Source: Clostridia bacterium
Lineage (GTDB): Bacteria; Bacillota; Clostridia; Oscillospirales; Acutalibacteraceae
Assembly: GCA_017436255.1 (NCBI GenBank)
Contig: JAFSDK010000060.1
Coordinates: 1-37,770 of the forward strand
DNA: 37,770 nt
Reading direction: 5' to 3'
This document shows positions 1-6,571 of this stretch, one piece after another. Under the pieces are notes generated by a model, which worked only from the letters and a program-made list of their open reading frames with translations, was not told the origin of the DNA and did no database searches. Every line of letters begins with the position of its first letter. Within the stretch, counting starts at the first letter, position 1. Position numbers and translations under genes: made by a program.

Positions 1-1
1 C

Positions 2-77
2 GGGCCCGTAGCTCAGCTGGGAGAGCGTACGGTTCGCATCCGTAAGGCCGAGGGTTCAATCCCCTTCGGGTCCACCA
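2..77 (+). tRNA. tRNA-Ala (anticodon CGC)
   Basis: A full 76-nt cloverleaf with encoded CCA can be folded by eye. The 7-bp acceptor stem is 2-8 with the CGGGTCC at 67-73, the D arm starts with GCTC at 11-14, the anticodon stem is 28-32/40-44, and the T arm has the loop TTCAATC. The anticodon loop is TTCGCAT, so the anticodon is CGC (35-37) and reads GCG. The third acceptor pair is G-U, the alanine identity element, which supports the assignment. Its promoter must lie left of the window. A terminator follows directly. Confidence 0.95.
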
Positions 78-87
78 ACAAAAAAGT

Positions 88-119
88 CTCTTTTGTCTAC
101 CTGACAAAAGAGGTTTTTT
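88..119 (+). terminator. Rho-independent terminator of tRNA-Ala
   Basis: A 10-bp stem (CTCTTTTGTC at 88-97 with GACAAAAGAG at 103-112) and a 5-nt loop are followed by G and six T (114-119). It lies 10 bp after the tRNA CCA end. Confidence 0.85.
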
Positions 120-123
120 ACAA

Positions 124-247
124 TGATATCCGTTCCTTGCGGAACGGGTGATATATCTTCGATATGATATCCACCTTCGTTGGATGATATATGCCTGCGG
201 CATATGAAGGAACGGATATTATATCATATCGCGAAAGCGATGCATCG
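124..247. repeat. Array of short hairpins with a TGATAT spacer motif (MITE/REP-like element)
   Basis: Four copies of TGATAT (124, 149, 165, 185) each precede or join a small hairpin: CCGTTCC-TTGC-GGAACGG (130-147), ATATC-TTC-GATAT (153-165), ATCCA/TGGAT (169-185) and ATATGCC-TGC-GGCATAT (189-205). A 12-bp outer stem (126-137 with 208-219) can close the whole array and competes with the first hairpin. A further hairpin ATCGC-GAAA-GCGAT (228-241) and the palindrome CGATGCATCG (238-247) follow. No protein is credible here. The organisation resembles non-coding hairpin repeats scattered through some clostridial genomes. Its copy number elsewhere cannot be seen from this window. Confidence 0.7.
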
Positions 248-276
248 TTGAAAAAAAGTTTAATTTGTGCTATAAT
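248..276 (+). promoter_or_regulatory. Sigma-A promoter of the YdcF-like gene
   Basis: TTGAAA (248-253), a 17-bp spacer and TATAAT (271-276), preceded by TG at 268-269, which adds an extended -10. The expected transcription start near 283 falls at the first base of the AGGTGG ribosome binding site, so the mRNA leader would be only about 13 nt. The -35 box abuts the hairpin array on its left. Confidence 0.85.
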
Positions 277-295
277 TTTTATAGGTGGTGATACT

Positions 296-1036
296 GTGAA
301 AAAAATAATTAAAGCATTTCTTTTAATTCTCGGAATTGCGGTGCTTACCAATGGTATAGTTTTGTCTTTTACAACAAACTTTAACCTTGGAAATGTGCTA
401 ACACTATTGCTTGGCGGTATACTTATTTTTTGGTATATCTTTTTTAATACGCTTGTTCGTGCACTTCCAAAATGGATAAAGGCAATTTTTATAATAGTGC
501 TTATTTTTGCGGTATCACTCTCAACTTTTCTTTTTTGCTACGGCAAAAGCAATAACGTAACCTATAAAGAGGATGCTATTATCGTTTTGGGGGCAGGCAT
601 TCACGGCGAAACACCAAGTCGCATATTGGCCGACCGCCTTAACGCCGCAGTAGAATATAACAAGAAAAACCCCGACGCTTTTATTGTGGTTTCGGGCGGA
701 CAAGGACATCAAGAATCAATACCCGAAGCGTTAGCCATGGAAAGATACTTGATTGCCAAAGGTATACCGAGTGACAAGATCATTAAAGAGGATAAATCTA
801 CCAGCACATACGAAAACTTTATAAACTCAAAGGCAATTTTGGATGAAAAATTTGGCAGCAAATATAGCGTGGCATACGTTACAAACGAATATCACGTATA
901 CCGCGCACGCGGTATCGCAAAATCGGCAGGGCTTGAAACCACGCATTACCATAGCTCTACTCCTTGGTATTCGGTACTGCCCGGTACCCTTCGCGAATGC
1001 CTTGCGGTTATGAAATTTTGGGTGTTTAAAACTTAA
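296..1036 (+). CDS. YdcF/SanA-family (DUF218) membrane protein
   Basis: A 246-aa protein. Three hydrophobic segments occupy about residues 3-75, followed by a DUF218 domain (about 83-246) with the family's DAIIVLGAG opening, the VVSGGQG loop and a conserved acidic/arginine-rich core. The family (YdcF, SanA, ElyC) is membrane-linked and tied to envelope integrity; its biochemical reaction is poorly defined. The start chosen is GTG at 296, because AGGTGG lies 7 bp upstream and the promoter at 248-276 fits. An in-frame ATG at 191 lies upstream of the promoter and inside the hairpin array, so it is rejected. The gene is monocistronic, with a terminator immediately after it, and convergent with the next gene. 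Confidence 0.85.
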   Translation: MKKIIKAFLLILGIAVLTNGIVLSFTTNFNLGNVLTLLLGGILIFWYIFFNTLVRALPKWIKAIFIIVLIFAVSLSTFLFCYGKSNNVTYKEDAIIVLGAGIHGETPSRILADRLNAAVEYNKKNPDAFIVVSGGQGHQESIPEALAMERYLIAKGIPSDKIIKEDKSTSTYENFINSKAILDEKFGSKYSVAYVTNEYHVYRARGIAKSAGLETTHYHSSTPWYSVLPGTLRECLAVMKFWVFKT

Positions 1037-1042
1037 ATGTAA

Positions 1043-1076
1043 AACCCGTATTCACTTAAGATGAATACGGGTTTTT
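1043..1076. terminator. Bidirectional terminator between convergent genes
   Basis: AACCCGTATTCA (1043-1054) pairs with TGAATACGGGTT (1062-1073) and is followed by Ts to 1076. The stem lies 6 bp after the YdcF-like stop and directly against the stop codon of the minus-strand LicD gene, so it probably serves both. Confidence 0.85.
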
Positions 1077-1077
1077 A

Positions 1078-3018
1078 TTATACCTCTGTTTCATTTTCAA
1101 ACAGTTCGCCTCTAATATCTACCTCTCGGAATGCTGTTTTTCCATCAATATCAAAAACATATTTACCGAGGTCAATTCTTCCGAAATTATGCGGACAACG
1201 GCGCTGACAAAGTGCCGGCTTTTCCATATAGCGAGCACCGTATACCCAGAACAAATAGGGATAACTGTCTATCGGTATGGGCGCCTTAACGTCTTCGTAA
1301 TCGACGTAAACTATATCGTGCAGACCTTCATTCGGCATCGGGTCATCATTAACCTTTTTACCTGCAGTATCAATAAGCCATTTTGCATTTTTTTGGTGCT
1401 TAAATAGTGTTGCAAAGAACTCAAAAACACGATGCCATAATCCCCAAGGAATAAGTCTGAAAATCGGCAACATAATTTTTGAAAATCTATAATAATAACC
1501 GCTGCGCGGTTCATTATACCATTTTATCTCGATGCATTTTGTAAGTGCCGTCAATATAAATCTATGCAGTCGTCTGAGCAGCGCGTTATTACTTGTTTTA
1601 TCGTAAACAAGTACGTCACAGAAAATACCGTCACGGAAAACACTGTGACTTGAAAAATTGGTTGAAAAATATGTGCCTTTAAGACGAATCTTATCAAGCG
1701 TATAATGGCTACCACTCTTATTAAGCGGACCCGAAAGATAAAATTCGTCCGATAACTCACTTTCAACAACTTTACGGAACTTCTCTAAATCCTCACGAAG
1801 CATACCGATATCGAGATCATCATCCCACTCAATAGCGCCCTTCTCACGTACTGCGCCAAGTAAAGAGCCACCTGCAAGGAAATATTTAATATCATGTTTA
1901 CGACAGATTCGGTCGATTTCAAGAAGGATTTTTGTCTCAAGCGCCTGAATATTTTTAATTTTTCCGTCATAGAAGGCTACGTTGTCGGTTGTATCATATT
2001 CAGTTTCAGCCACGTACGAAACAACGTGTTTAATGCCGTCGGCAATCATTGAAGGAACTTCGGGCGCCAAGCGCGTAATTTTAAGGCAATTTAGAGCATT
2101 ATATTTGTGGGTGATTCCAGAATTTAAATTGCGGTTAATTGAGAAAACATCGGTATTAGTCTTATAGATTTCCTGCTTAATATCATCCTTTGATACGCTT
2201 TGTTCGCCGCCGTTATAGACGTGTCCCGTTCTACCTAAAGCAAAGGTATAAAAAATCTGATAACAAGCTGTTGGAACATAGGTAAGTGATGATTTATATA
2301 CACAGTCTTCATCGGTAATAACAACCCTTTTATTTATGCATTCCTTTACCGTTCCATGTAGGTCAAACGATGGCGTATGCCATCTATCCGATGCAAAAAC
2401 ATTATCGTATCTTACAAGTCTTACATCAAGTCCCGAATCTCTAACCGCCTGACGACAGAGTTTTTCAAGGGTCAAATAATATTGAACTTCGGGTGTTTTC
2501 TTGCATACCTTTTCTATATAAAAATTGTATTCACGCTCAGAAAGTGCGGTAGTCTCGTCCTTAAACCACTCAATTTCAGGTAAAAGAGCAGTAACAACCA
2601 TACGCGCTTTTTTACTTTGTTTCATAAATGCAAAAATATTTTTGAGCATTTTGATTGTCTTTTCTTTATTTTCAAGTCCGCCAACACAATCGGCAAAAAA
2701 GAAAACGGCACTATCACCGCCTTTTAAAGAAAGTAATTCTTTTATAGAAATTTTAGTATTTGGATTCGACTCTAATACATATTCACGATATGTGGTTTCA
2801 TATCCACTACGTACATATGTAAGACCTTTAAAGACGGCCTCTTTATTATTTTGTCTGCTTACAGCGTTAAAGAAATAATCACACAAAAAATTATCATCAC
2901 CAATAAAATATGCGTCTTTAAATTTTTTAGCCCGCTTATTTTTCCTAAAAGCCCTGAAGGGTTTTTCAAGTTTCGCAGCGCACAACGTCTTTTCATCCTC
3001 AACAATTAAGTTCTTCAT
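1078..3018 (-). CDS. LicD-family transferase with SDR-like N-terminal half
   Basis: A 646-aa protein. The C-terminal half (about 355-640) is a LicD/nucleotidyltransferase-fold domain: FLAGGSLLGAVR is followed by a WDDDLDIG metal-binding motif near residues 396-405. LicD proteins transfer phosphocholine or related groups to surface glycans or teichoic acids. The N-terminal half (about 35-300) resembles a degenerate extended SDR/NAD-dependent epimerase (segments such as SGLDVRLVRYDNVF and a GHVYNGG-like end). I see no clear GxxGxxG nucleotide loop or YxxxK catalytic pair in it. ATG at 3018 is chosen because GGAG sits 9 bp upstream (3028-3031); a TTG at 3033 overlaps that site. No glycan genes flank it. 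The target substrate is unknown. Confidence 0.8.
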   Translation of the reverse strand: MKNLIVEDEKTLCAAKLEKPFRAFRKNKRAKKFKDAYFIGDDNFLCDYFFNAVSRQNNKEAVFKGLTYVRSGYETTYREYVLESNPNTKISIKELLSLKGGDSAVFFFADCVGGLENKEKTIKMLKNIFAFMKQSKKARMVVTALLPEIEWFKDETTALSEREYNFYIEKVCKKTPEVQYYLTLEKLCRQAVRDSGLDVRLVRYDNVFASDRWHTPSFDLHGTVKECINKRVVITDEDCVYKSSLTYVPTACYQIFYTFALGRTGHVYNGGEQSVSKDDIKQEIYKTNTDVFSINRNLNSGITHKYNALNCLKITRLAPEVPSMIADGIKHVVSYVAETEYDTTDNVAFYDGKIKNIQALETKILLEIDRICRKHDIKYFLAGGSLLGAVREKGAIEWDDDLDIGMLREDLEKFRKVVESELSDEFYLSGPLNKSGSHYTLDKIRLKGTYFSTNFSSHSVFRDGIFCDVLVYDKTSNNALLRRLHRFILTALTKCIEIKWYNEPRSGYYYRFSKIMLPIFRLIPWGLWHRVFEFFATLFKHQKNAKWLIDTAGKKVNDDPMPNEGLHDIVYVDYEDVKAPIPIDSYPYLFWVYGARYMEKPALCQRRCPHNFGRIDLGKYVFDIDGKTAFREVDIRGELFENETEV

Positions 3019-3054
3019 ATAATAATTCTCCAAGCAAAGTTGATACTATACTAT

Positions 3055-3085
3055 ATTTTACCAAACTTCGCCCGTATTTATTCAA
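3055..3085 (-). promoter_or_regulatory. Probable promoter of the LicD gene
   Basis: On the minus strand TTGAAT (3080-3085) is separated by 19 bp from TAAAAT (3055-3060), which is preceded by TGG, an extended -10. The long spacer makes it weaker than the other promoters in this window. TATAGT-like hexamers just downstream are an alternative -10. Confidence 0.45.
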
Positions 3086-3118
3086 AATTTATTCTAACAG
3101 ACTCACTCCTTAAAAACT

Positions 3119-3152
3119 AAAAAAACGCTACTGAAACTTCAGTAGCGTTTTT
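3119..3152 (-). terminator. Rho-independent terminator of the cysK-like gene
   Basis: AAAAACGCTACTGA (3121-3134) pairs with TCAGTAGCGTTTTT (3139-3152), 14 bp with a 4-nt loop. On the minus strand it ends in a run of seven Ts, 5 bp past the stop codon. Confidence 0.9.
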
Positions 3153-3156
3153 ACTC

Positions 3157-4083
3157 TTATTTAAATAAAGGGGTTGAAAAATATCTTTCGGCGGTATCGG
3201 GCAGAACGGTTACGACTGTTTTACCTTTGCCAAGTTTTTTAGCAAGCTTTATTGCAGCGGCCACATTTGTTCCGCTTGAAATACCACACATAATACCCTC
3301 TTTACTCGCAAGTTCTTTAGCGGTTGATAAAGCTTCGTCATCCTTAACGATACAAATATCATTATAAATATTTTGATTTAGTATTTTAGGTATAACACCG
3401 TCGCCAATTCCCATTTGAATATGCGTGCCAATAGAGCCACCGGATAGTATTGCCGCATCTTCCGGCTCAACTGCCCATATTTCAATATCAGGGTTAGCTT
3501 CTTTTAGCACTTCCCCGATACCGGTAATTGTTCCGCCGGTACCAATTCCTGAACAAAAGCCGTGGATTGGACCATCAACCTGTTCAAGAATCTCTCGAGC
3601 CGTCTGATTGCGCTGAATTTCGGGGTTAGCAGGGTTTTCAAACTGTTGAGGAACAAACACCCTACTATCCTCAGCCTGCATTTTAAGAGCTAATTTAACG
3701 CACTCTTCAATACAGTCGCCAATATTGCCTGCATCGTGCACCAAAATAACCTCTGCGCCGTAGTGATTAACTATCAAGCGACGTTCTTCACTAACCGAGT
3801 CGGGCATAATAATTTTAGTCTTTATACCTAAAACTGCGCCAACAAGCGCAAGACCGATACCCTGATTGCCACTTGTAGGCTCAACAATAATGGTATCTTC
3901 TTTTATAATACCCTGATCTATAGCAGTTTTAATCATATTATATGCTGTACGTGTCTTTATTGAGCCGCCGACATTCAGTCCCTCAAACTTAACAAGTATC
4001 TCGGCTGAATCGGGATCTACCATATTTGAAAGCCTAATAATTGGCGTATTACCCAAGGCTTCGAGTATATTATTGCAAATCAT
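3157..4083 (-). CDS. cysK: Cysteine synthase family PLP enzyme (CysK-like)
   Basis: A 308-aa fold-type II PLP enzyme of usual CysK length. It opens with LGNTPIIRL, carries the PLP lysine in GGSIKTR (K43), the substrate loop TSGNQG, the phosphate-binding GIGTGGTITG, and ends with LPDTAERYFST. The expected reaction is O-acetylserine plus sulfide to cysteine plus acetate in the cytosol. Two motif positions differ from the textbook forms (SIKTR rather than SVKDR, TSGNQG rather than TSGNTG), so a related beta-replacement on another acceptor is possible. ATG at 4083 is chosen because GGAGGG (4090-4095) lies 6 bp upstream; a TTG at 4086 is too close. No cysE is adjacent. It is monocistronic with its own promoter and terminator. 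Confidence 0.88.
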   Translation of the reverse strand: MICNNILEALGNTPIIRLSNMVDPDSAEILVKFEGLNVGGSIKTRTAYNMIKTAIDQGIIKEDTIIVEPTSGNQGIGLALVGAVLGIKTKIIMPDSVSEERRLIVNHYGAEVILVHDAGNIGDCIEECVKLALKMQAEDSRVFVPQQFENPANPEIQRNQTAREILEQVDGPIHGFCSGIGTGGTITGIGEVLKEANPDIEIWAVEPEDAAILSGGSIGTHIQMGIGDGVIPKILNQNIYNDICIVKDDEALSTAKELASKEGIMCGISSGTNVAAAIKLAKKLGKGKTVVTVLPDTAERYFSTPLFK

Positions 4084-4112
4084 CAATTACCCTCCAAAAA
4101 ATGCCTTGTAAT

Positions 4113-4141
4113 ATTATATGCCAAATACCCAATAATGTCAA
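4113..4141 (-). promoter_or_regulatory. Consensus sigma-A promoter of the cysK-like gene
   Basis: On the minus strand TTGACA (4136-4141), a 17-bp spacer and TATAAT (4113-4118), both perfect hexamers. An unusual 40-bp inverted repeat lies just upstream of the -35 box. Confidence 0.92.
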
Positions 4142-4143
4142 CA

Positions 4144-4183
4144 AGAACAAAGCCCAAACAGATTAGTGTTTGGACTTTGTTCT
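4144..4183. repeat. Long inverted repeat upstream of the cysK promoter
   Basis: AGAACAAAG-C-CCAAAC (4144-4159) pairs with GTTTGG-A-CTTTGTTCT (4168-4183) around an 8-nt loop. This gives a 16-position stem with one mismatch or wobble. Neither end has a convincing T run, so it is not a standard terminator. It sits 2 bp upstream of the -35 box and 8 bp beyond the ACT-gene terminator. It could be a second, weak terminator or a protein-binding site. Confidence 0.6.
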
Positions 4184-4191
4184 ATTATTTT

Positions 4192-4235
4192 AAAAAACGC
4201 TTCACAAAACCCAAAGGTAACGTGAAGCGTTTTTT
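4192..4235 (-). terminator. Terminator of the aryl-acid operon
   Basis: AAAAAACGCTTCAC (4192-4205) pairs with GTGAAGCGTTTTTT (4222-4235) around a 16-nt loop, and the minus-strand transcript ends in six Ts. It lies 2 bp after the ACT gene stop codon. Confidence 0.88.
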
Positions 4236-4237
4236 GA

Positions 4238-4663
4238 TTACTTAATATCGCCAGGACCTGCAATGCCTATTCCGTGCTGACGCAGTACTATTTCGGCGCC
4301 TTCTTCATCATCTGCTTTAAGAACCATAAGTGCCTTACCCTCTGTTTTTGAAAGGAAGGCATACATATATTCAATAGATATTCCCGCTTCCGATATGTCC
4401 TTAAGCACCTCGGCGAGACCGCCCGCTCTGTCATCAATATATACCGCTAAAACATCAGTGGTTTTACTGATAATTCCAATTTCTTTAAGCACCGATTTTG
4501 CCTTATCTACATCATCAACAATTACTCTAAGTACACCAAAATCGGTAGTATCGGCTATTGATAACGCACGAATGTTGATACCATTGTCAGCAAAACTACT
4601 TATTATATTTTCTAGTCTGCCGTGCTTATTTTCAACAAATATAGAAAGTTGTTTTATAAACAT
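4238..4663 (-). CDS. Tandem ACT-domain protein
   Basis: A 141-aa protein made of two ACT domains (about 3-66 and 70-133). The first begins IKQLSIFVENKHGRL and the second VLAVYIDDRAGGL; both show the Gly-Arg/Gly-Gly turn before the first helix where amino acids bind in ACT proteins. There is no catalytic domain, so it is probably a ligand sensor. ACT proteins of this kind are commonly found beside ior and paaK genes. The likely ligand is an aromatic amino acid, inferred from context only. It is the last gene of the operon, 15 bp after paaK, with GGGAG in front of the ATG. Confidence 0.88.
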   Translation of the reverse strand: MFIKQLSIFVENKHGRLENIISSFADNGINIRALSIADTTDFGVLRVIVDDVDKAKSVLKEIGIISKTTDVLAVYIDDRAGGLAEVLKDISEAGISIEYMYAFLSKTEGKALMVLKADDEEGAEIVLRQHGIGIAGPGDIK

Positions 4664-4678
4664 AATCTTCTCCCTTTC

Positions 4679-5983
4679 TTATTTCAACTTGCGCTTATCA
4701 ATTACGCGCTTTGCTTTGCCCTCACTACGTCCTATAGATTTCGGGTTAACAAGTTTAACCTTTGGACCGATACCAAGCGTGCTACGCAAACTTTCGGTGA
4801 TGGATTTTTCAATCTTCTCAATACCCTTAACACCGTCTGAGAAGATTTCTTCACTCATTTCAACCTCTACCTCAAATACGTCGGTATTATTTACTCGGTC
4901 AACAATAATCTGATAATTTGGCGTAATGCCGCCACCAACCTTTAATAGCACCTCTTCAATTTGAGATGGGAATACGTTAACACCTCGAATGATTAACATA
5001 TCGTCGGTTCTGCCCTGTGGTTTATTCATTCTGACGTGGGTTCTGCCGCATTTACATTTTTCATAATTAAGTGAACAAATATCCCTTGTGCGATAACGAA
5101 TTACAGGGAAACCCTCCTTAGTAATGGTTGTGAAAACAAGTTCACCCCACTCGCCTTCGCCTAAGACTTCACCCGTATCAGGATCAATAATTTCGGGAAT
5201 AAAATGGTCCTCGCAAACGTGCATACCGCACTGATATTCGCACTCGTATGATACACCCGGACCCATAATCTCCGAAAGGCCATAAATATCGTATGCTTTA
5301 AGCCCTAATTTTTCTTCGATTTGGTGACGCATTTCTTCGGTCCAGGGTTCTGCACCGAAGATACCTACTTTGAGTTTTAACTGGTCTTTAACACCCATTT
5401 CCTCAATAGTTTCACCGAGATACATAGCATAAGACGGTGTACAGCAAAGAACGGTTGCACCAAAATCTATCATAGTTTGAATTTGGCGCTGTGTATTACC
5501 GGACGAAATAGGTATCGCGGTTGCGCCAATTCTTATTGCACCATCGTGGGCACCAAAACCGCCGGTAAATAGTCCAAGTCCGTACGAAACCTGAACAAAT
5601 GAGTTTTCATCACAGCCTGTTGCAATAAGCATACGTGCAAAACAGTCCGCCCAACGTTCAAGGTCACCATCGGTATATCCTACAACTATCTGTTTACCTG
5701 TTGTACCCGATGAAGCATGCACACGGCGAATATCCTTCATAGGAACGGCAAAAAGACCATACGGATAATAATCTCTTAAGTCTTGCTTGTATGAAAACGG
5801 TAATTTTTTAAGGTCATCAACGCTTTTTACGTCTTCGGGTTTAAGACCAATTTCATCCATACGGGTCCTAAAAAGTTCAACGTTTTCGTACATTCTTTTA
5901 ACCTGCCATGCAAGTCGCTCTCCTTGAAGTTGTCTTAATTCTTCACGTGGCATAGTTTCATATTGTTCCTGCCAATATTGCAT
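4679..5983 (-). CDS. paaK: Phenylacetate-CoA ligase (PaaK family)
   Basis: A 434-aa AMP-forming adenylate ligase of normal PaaK length. Visible motifs are the P-loop SSGTTGK, DIYGLSE near the middle, YRTRD, and [16 protein letters not shown] at the junction to the C-terminal lid domain. A CKCGR motif lies just before the lid. PaaK enzymes activate phenylacetate or related aryl acetates to the CoA thioester using ATP. Next to iorAB it could feed arylacetyl-CoA to, or release it from, the oxidoreductase. The ATG at 5983 has AGAGG 8 bp upstream; a GTG at 5992 overlaps that site and is rejected. Spacing to iorB is 20 bp. Confidence 0.92.
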   Translation of the reverse strand: MQYWQEQYETMPREELRQLQGERLAWQVKRMYENVELFRTRMDEIGLKPEDVKSVDDLKKLPFSYKQDLRDYYPYGLFAVPMKDIRRVHASSGTTGKQIVVGYTDGDLERWADCFARMLIATGCDENSFVQVSYGLGLFTGGFGAHDGAIRIGATAIPISSGNTQRQIQTMIDFGATVLCCTPSYAMYLGETIEEMGVKDQLKLKVGIFGAEPWTEEMRHQIEEKLGLKAYDIYGLSEIMGPGVSYECEYQCGMHVCEDHFIPEIIDPDTGEVLGEGEWGELVFTTITKEGFPVIRYRTRDICSLNYEKCKCGRTHVRMNKPQGRTDDMLIIRGVNVFPSQIEEVLLKVGGGITPNYQIIVDRVNNTDVFEVEVEMSEEIFSDGVKGIEKIEKSITESLRSTLGIGPKVKLVNPKSIGRSEGKAKRVIDKRKLK

Positions 5984-6003
5984 TTTAAACACCTCTTAAC
6001 GCT

Positions 6004-6570
6004 CTACGAATTGTAACCTAAATCAAAAGCCTTTAAATTAACTTCCAAAAACTTTTCTGGTACAGTTGTTTTAATGGTCTCAATCCATTTTTCATACTCA
6101 ATTTCACTGTTTTTAGCCATTACACCTATCAAAACTACGTTTACTGCTTTGGTGTTTCCAGCCTGTCTTGCCAAAGACAACGCATCTACTATAATAGCGT
6201 CAGCATTACCTGAAATCTTTTTATCAATATTTTCAGGATACTGTGCCGCACCTGTAATTACGGGCATTGGGTCAATTTGTTGATTATTAATAATAATTTT
6301 ACCACCCTTTTTGAGATATGGTAATGCACGATATGCTTCAAGCATTTCAAATGCCAAGATAATATCCGCTTCACCCTTATCAATAATAGGTGAATAAACC
6401 TTTTCACCATACTTAACGTATGTAACCACGCTACCTCCGCGTTGTGACATACCGTGTACTTCTGATACCTTAACGTCATAGCCTTGACCAATAACCGTAT
6501 TACCTAGGATTCGGCTTGCAAGCAAAGTGCCTTGACCGCCAACGCCGACAATCATAATTTTCTTAGTCAT
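6004..6570 (-). CDS. iorB: Indolepyruvate:ferredoxin oxidoreductase beta subunit
   Basis: A 188-aa gamma-type (pyruvate/ketoisovalerate oxidoreductase) domain protein. It opens with MIVGVGGQGTLLASRIL and contains the conserved SEVHGMSQRGGSV segment of the CoA/2-oxo-acid oxidoreductase family. With IorA it oxidatively decarboxylates indolepyruvate, phenylpyruvate or hydroxyphenylpyruvate to the aryl-acetyl-CoA, reducing ferredoxin; the reverse reductive carboxylation is also known. The start codon follows iorA's stop by one base, and its strong AGGAGG lies inside the end of iorA. That fits translational coupling and equal subunit amounts. Confidence 0.94.
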   Translation of the reverse strand: MTKKIMIVGVGGQGTLLASRILGNTVIGQGYDVKVSEVHGMSQRGGSVVTYVKYGEKVYSPIIDKGEADIILAFEMLEAYRALPYLKKGGKIIINNQQIDPMPVITGAAQYPENIDKKISGNADAIIVDALSLARQAGNTKAVNVVLIGVMAKNSEIEYEKWIETIKTTVPEKFLEVNLKAFDLGYNS

Positions 6571-6571
6571 A

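Noticed and set aside
191-295. 35-residue N-terminal extension of the YdcF-like protein starting at ATG 191
   Set aside because: It lies inside the hairpin array and upstream of a consensus promoter; GTG 296 has a good ribosome binding site.
118-351. Minus-strand open frame over the hairpin array
   Set aside because: Composed of palindromic repeats and overlaps the promoter and start of the YdcF-like gene.
2377-2878. Plus-strand open frames inside the LicD gene
   Set aside because: Shadow frames of a well-supported minus-strand gene, with no family resemblance or ribosome binding site.
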